Assembly: GCA_947088345.1 (NCBI GenBank)
Contig: CAMUGE010000033.1
Coordinates: 1-38,985 of the forward strand
DNA: 38,985 bases
Direction: 5' to 3'
Origin: an uncultured Roseburia sp.
GTDB lineage: Bacteria; Bacillota; Clostridia; Lachnospirales; Lachnospiraceae
Positions 38,974 through 38,985 of the stretch are shown piece by piece. How positions within the stretch are numbered: the first letter of the stretch is position 1; each line of letters opens with the position of its first letter. The position numbers were made by a program, and so were the translations under genes. The notes below the pieces were generated by a model. That model was not told where the DNA came from. It saw only the letters and a list, made by a program, of their open reading frames with translations, and ran no database searches.

Positions 38974-38985
38974 ATTTTCAGTTTA

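Overview
The window looks like a chromosomal segment of an endospore-forming Clostridia member, most likely Lachnospiraceae. The reasons are the cotJ spore-coat operon, putative mother-cell sigma factor promoters, several small Cys/Gly-rich or hypothetical proteins of that lineage, a DUF5716/DUF5717-type gene pair, BspA-like leucine-rich-repeat and InlB-repeat surface proteins, and strong Shine-Dalgarno (SD) sites of the AGGAGG type. Assignments come from reading translated sequence; no database search was run.

Layout. (1) 1-984: the right end of a probable mobile element. The last codons of a likely serine recombinase abut a cotJC gene that is cut after 62 codons, followed upstream by intact cotJB and cotJA and a sigma-K-like promoter. 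This resembles the arrangement of the sporulation-excised skin element in sigK. (2) 1022-7859 (minus): a tight four-gene operon encoding a giant beta/alpha-solenoid protein, a degenerate actin/Hsp70-like protein, a helical-repeat protein and a two-TM coiled-coil protein. Its function is unknown and it is the best candidate here for an undescribed complex. (3) 7904-14847: a CobD/HisC-like aminotransferase, a FecR-domain protein paired with a CHASE2 adenylate cyclase, a convergent GAF/HD-GYP phosphodiesterase and a TIM-barrel epimerase. cAMP and c-di-GMP functions are therefore adjacent. (4) 15060-18907 (minus): a small membrane protein, alaS and a repeat-rich secreted protein. (5) 19197-22212 (minus): PNP, an MTA/SAH-deaminase-like amidohydrolase and an MBL hydrolase, a probable nucleoside salvage operon that ends in an unusual palindromic element. 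(6) 22272-27107 (minus): a 1611-residue LRR surface protein with an embedded candidate papain-like cysteine peptidase domain. (7) 27230-28703: small genes with sigma-K-like and sigma-E-like promoters, which suggests a sporulation islet. (8) 28701-32198 (minus): a divergent EF-G-like GTPase and an InlB-repeat/propeller protein. (9) 32229-36449 (minus): a sugar-binding lipoprotein with a hybrid histidine kinase and no permease. (10) 36654-38985: tyrA, an AraC-type regulator and tandem terminators.

Themes. Sporulation functions appear at both ends of the first 28 kb: the cotJ region, the Cys-rich protein and the 108/95-residue pair. Envelope sensing and surface functions (FecR/CHASE2, the LRR protein, InlB repeats, the binding-protein/kinase pair) fill most of the rest. 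Housekeeping genes (alaS, tyrA, PNP) are interspersed. No tRNA, rRNA or CRISPR array was seen.
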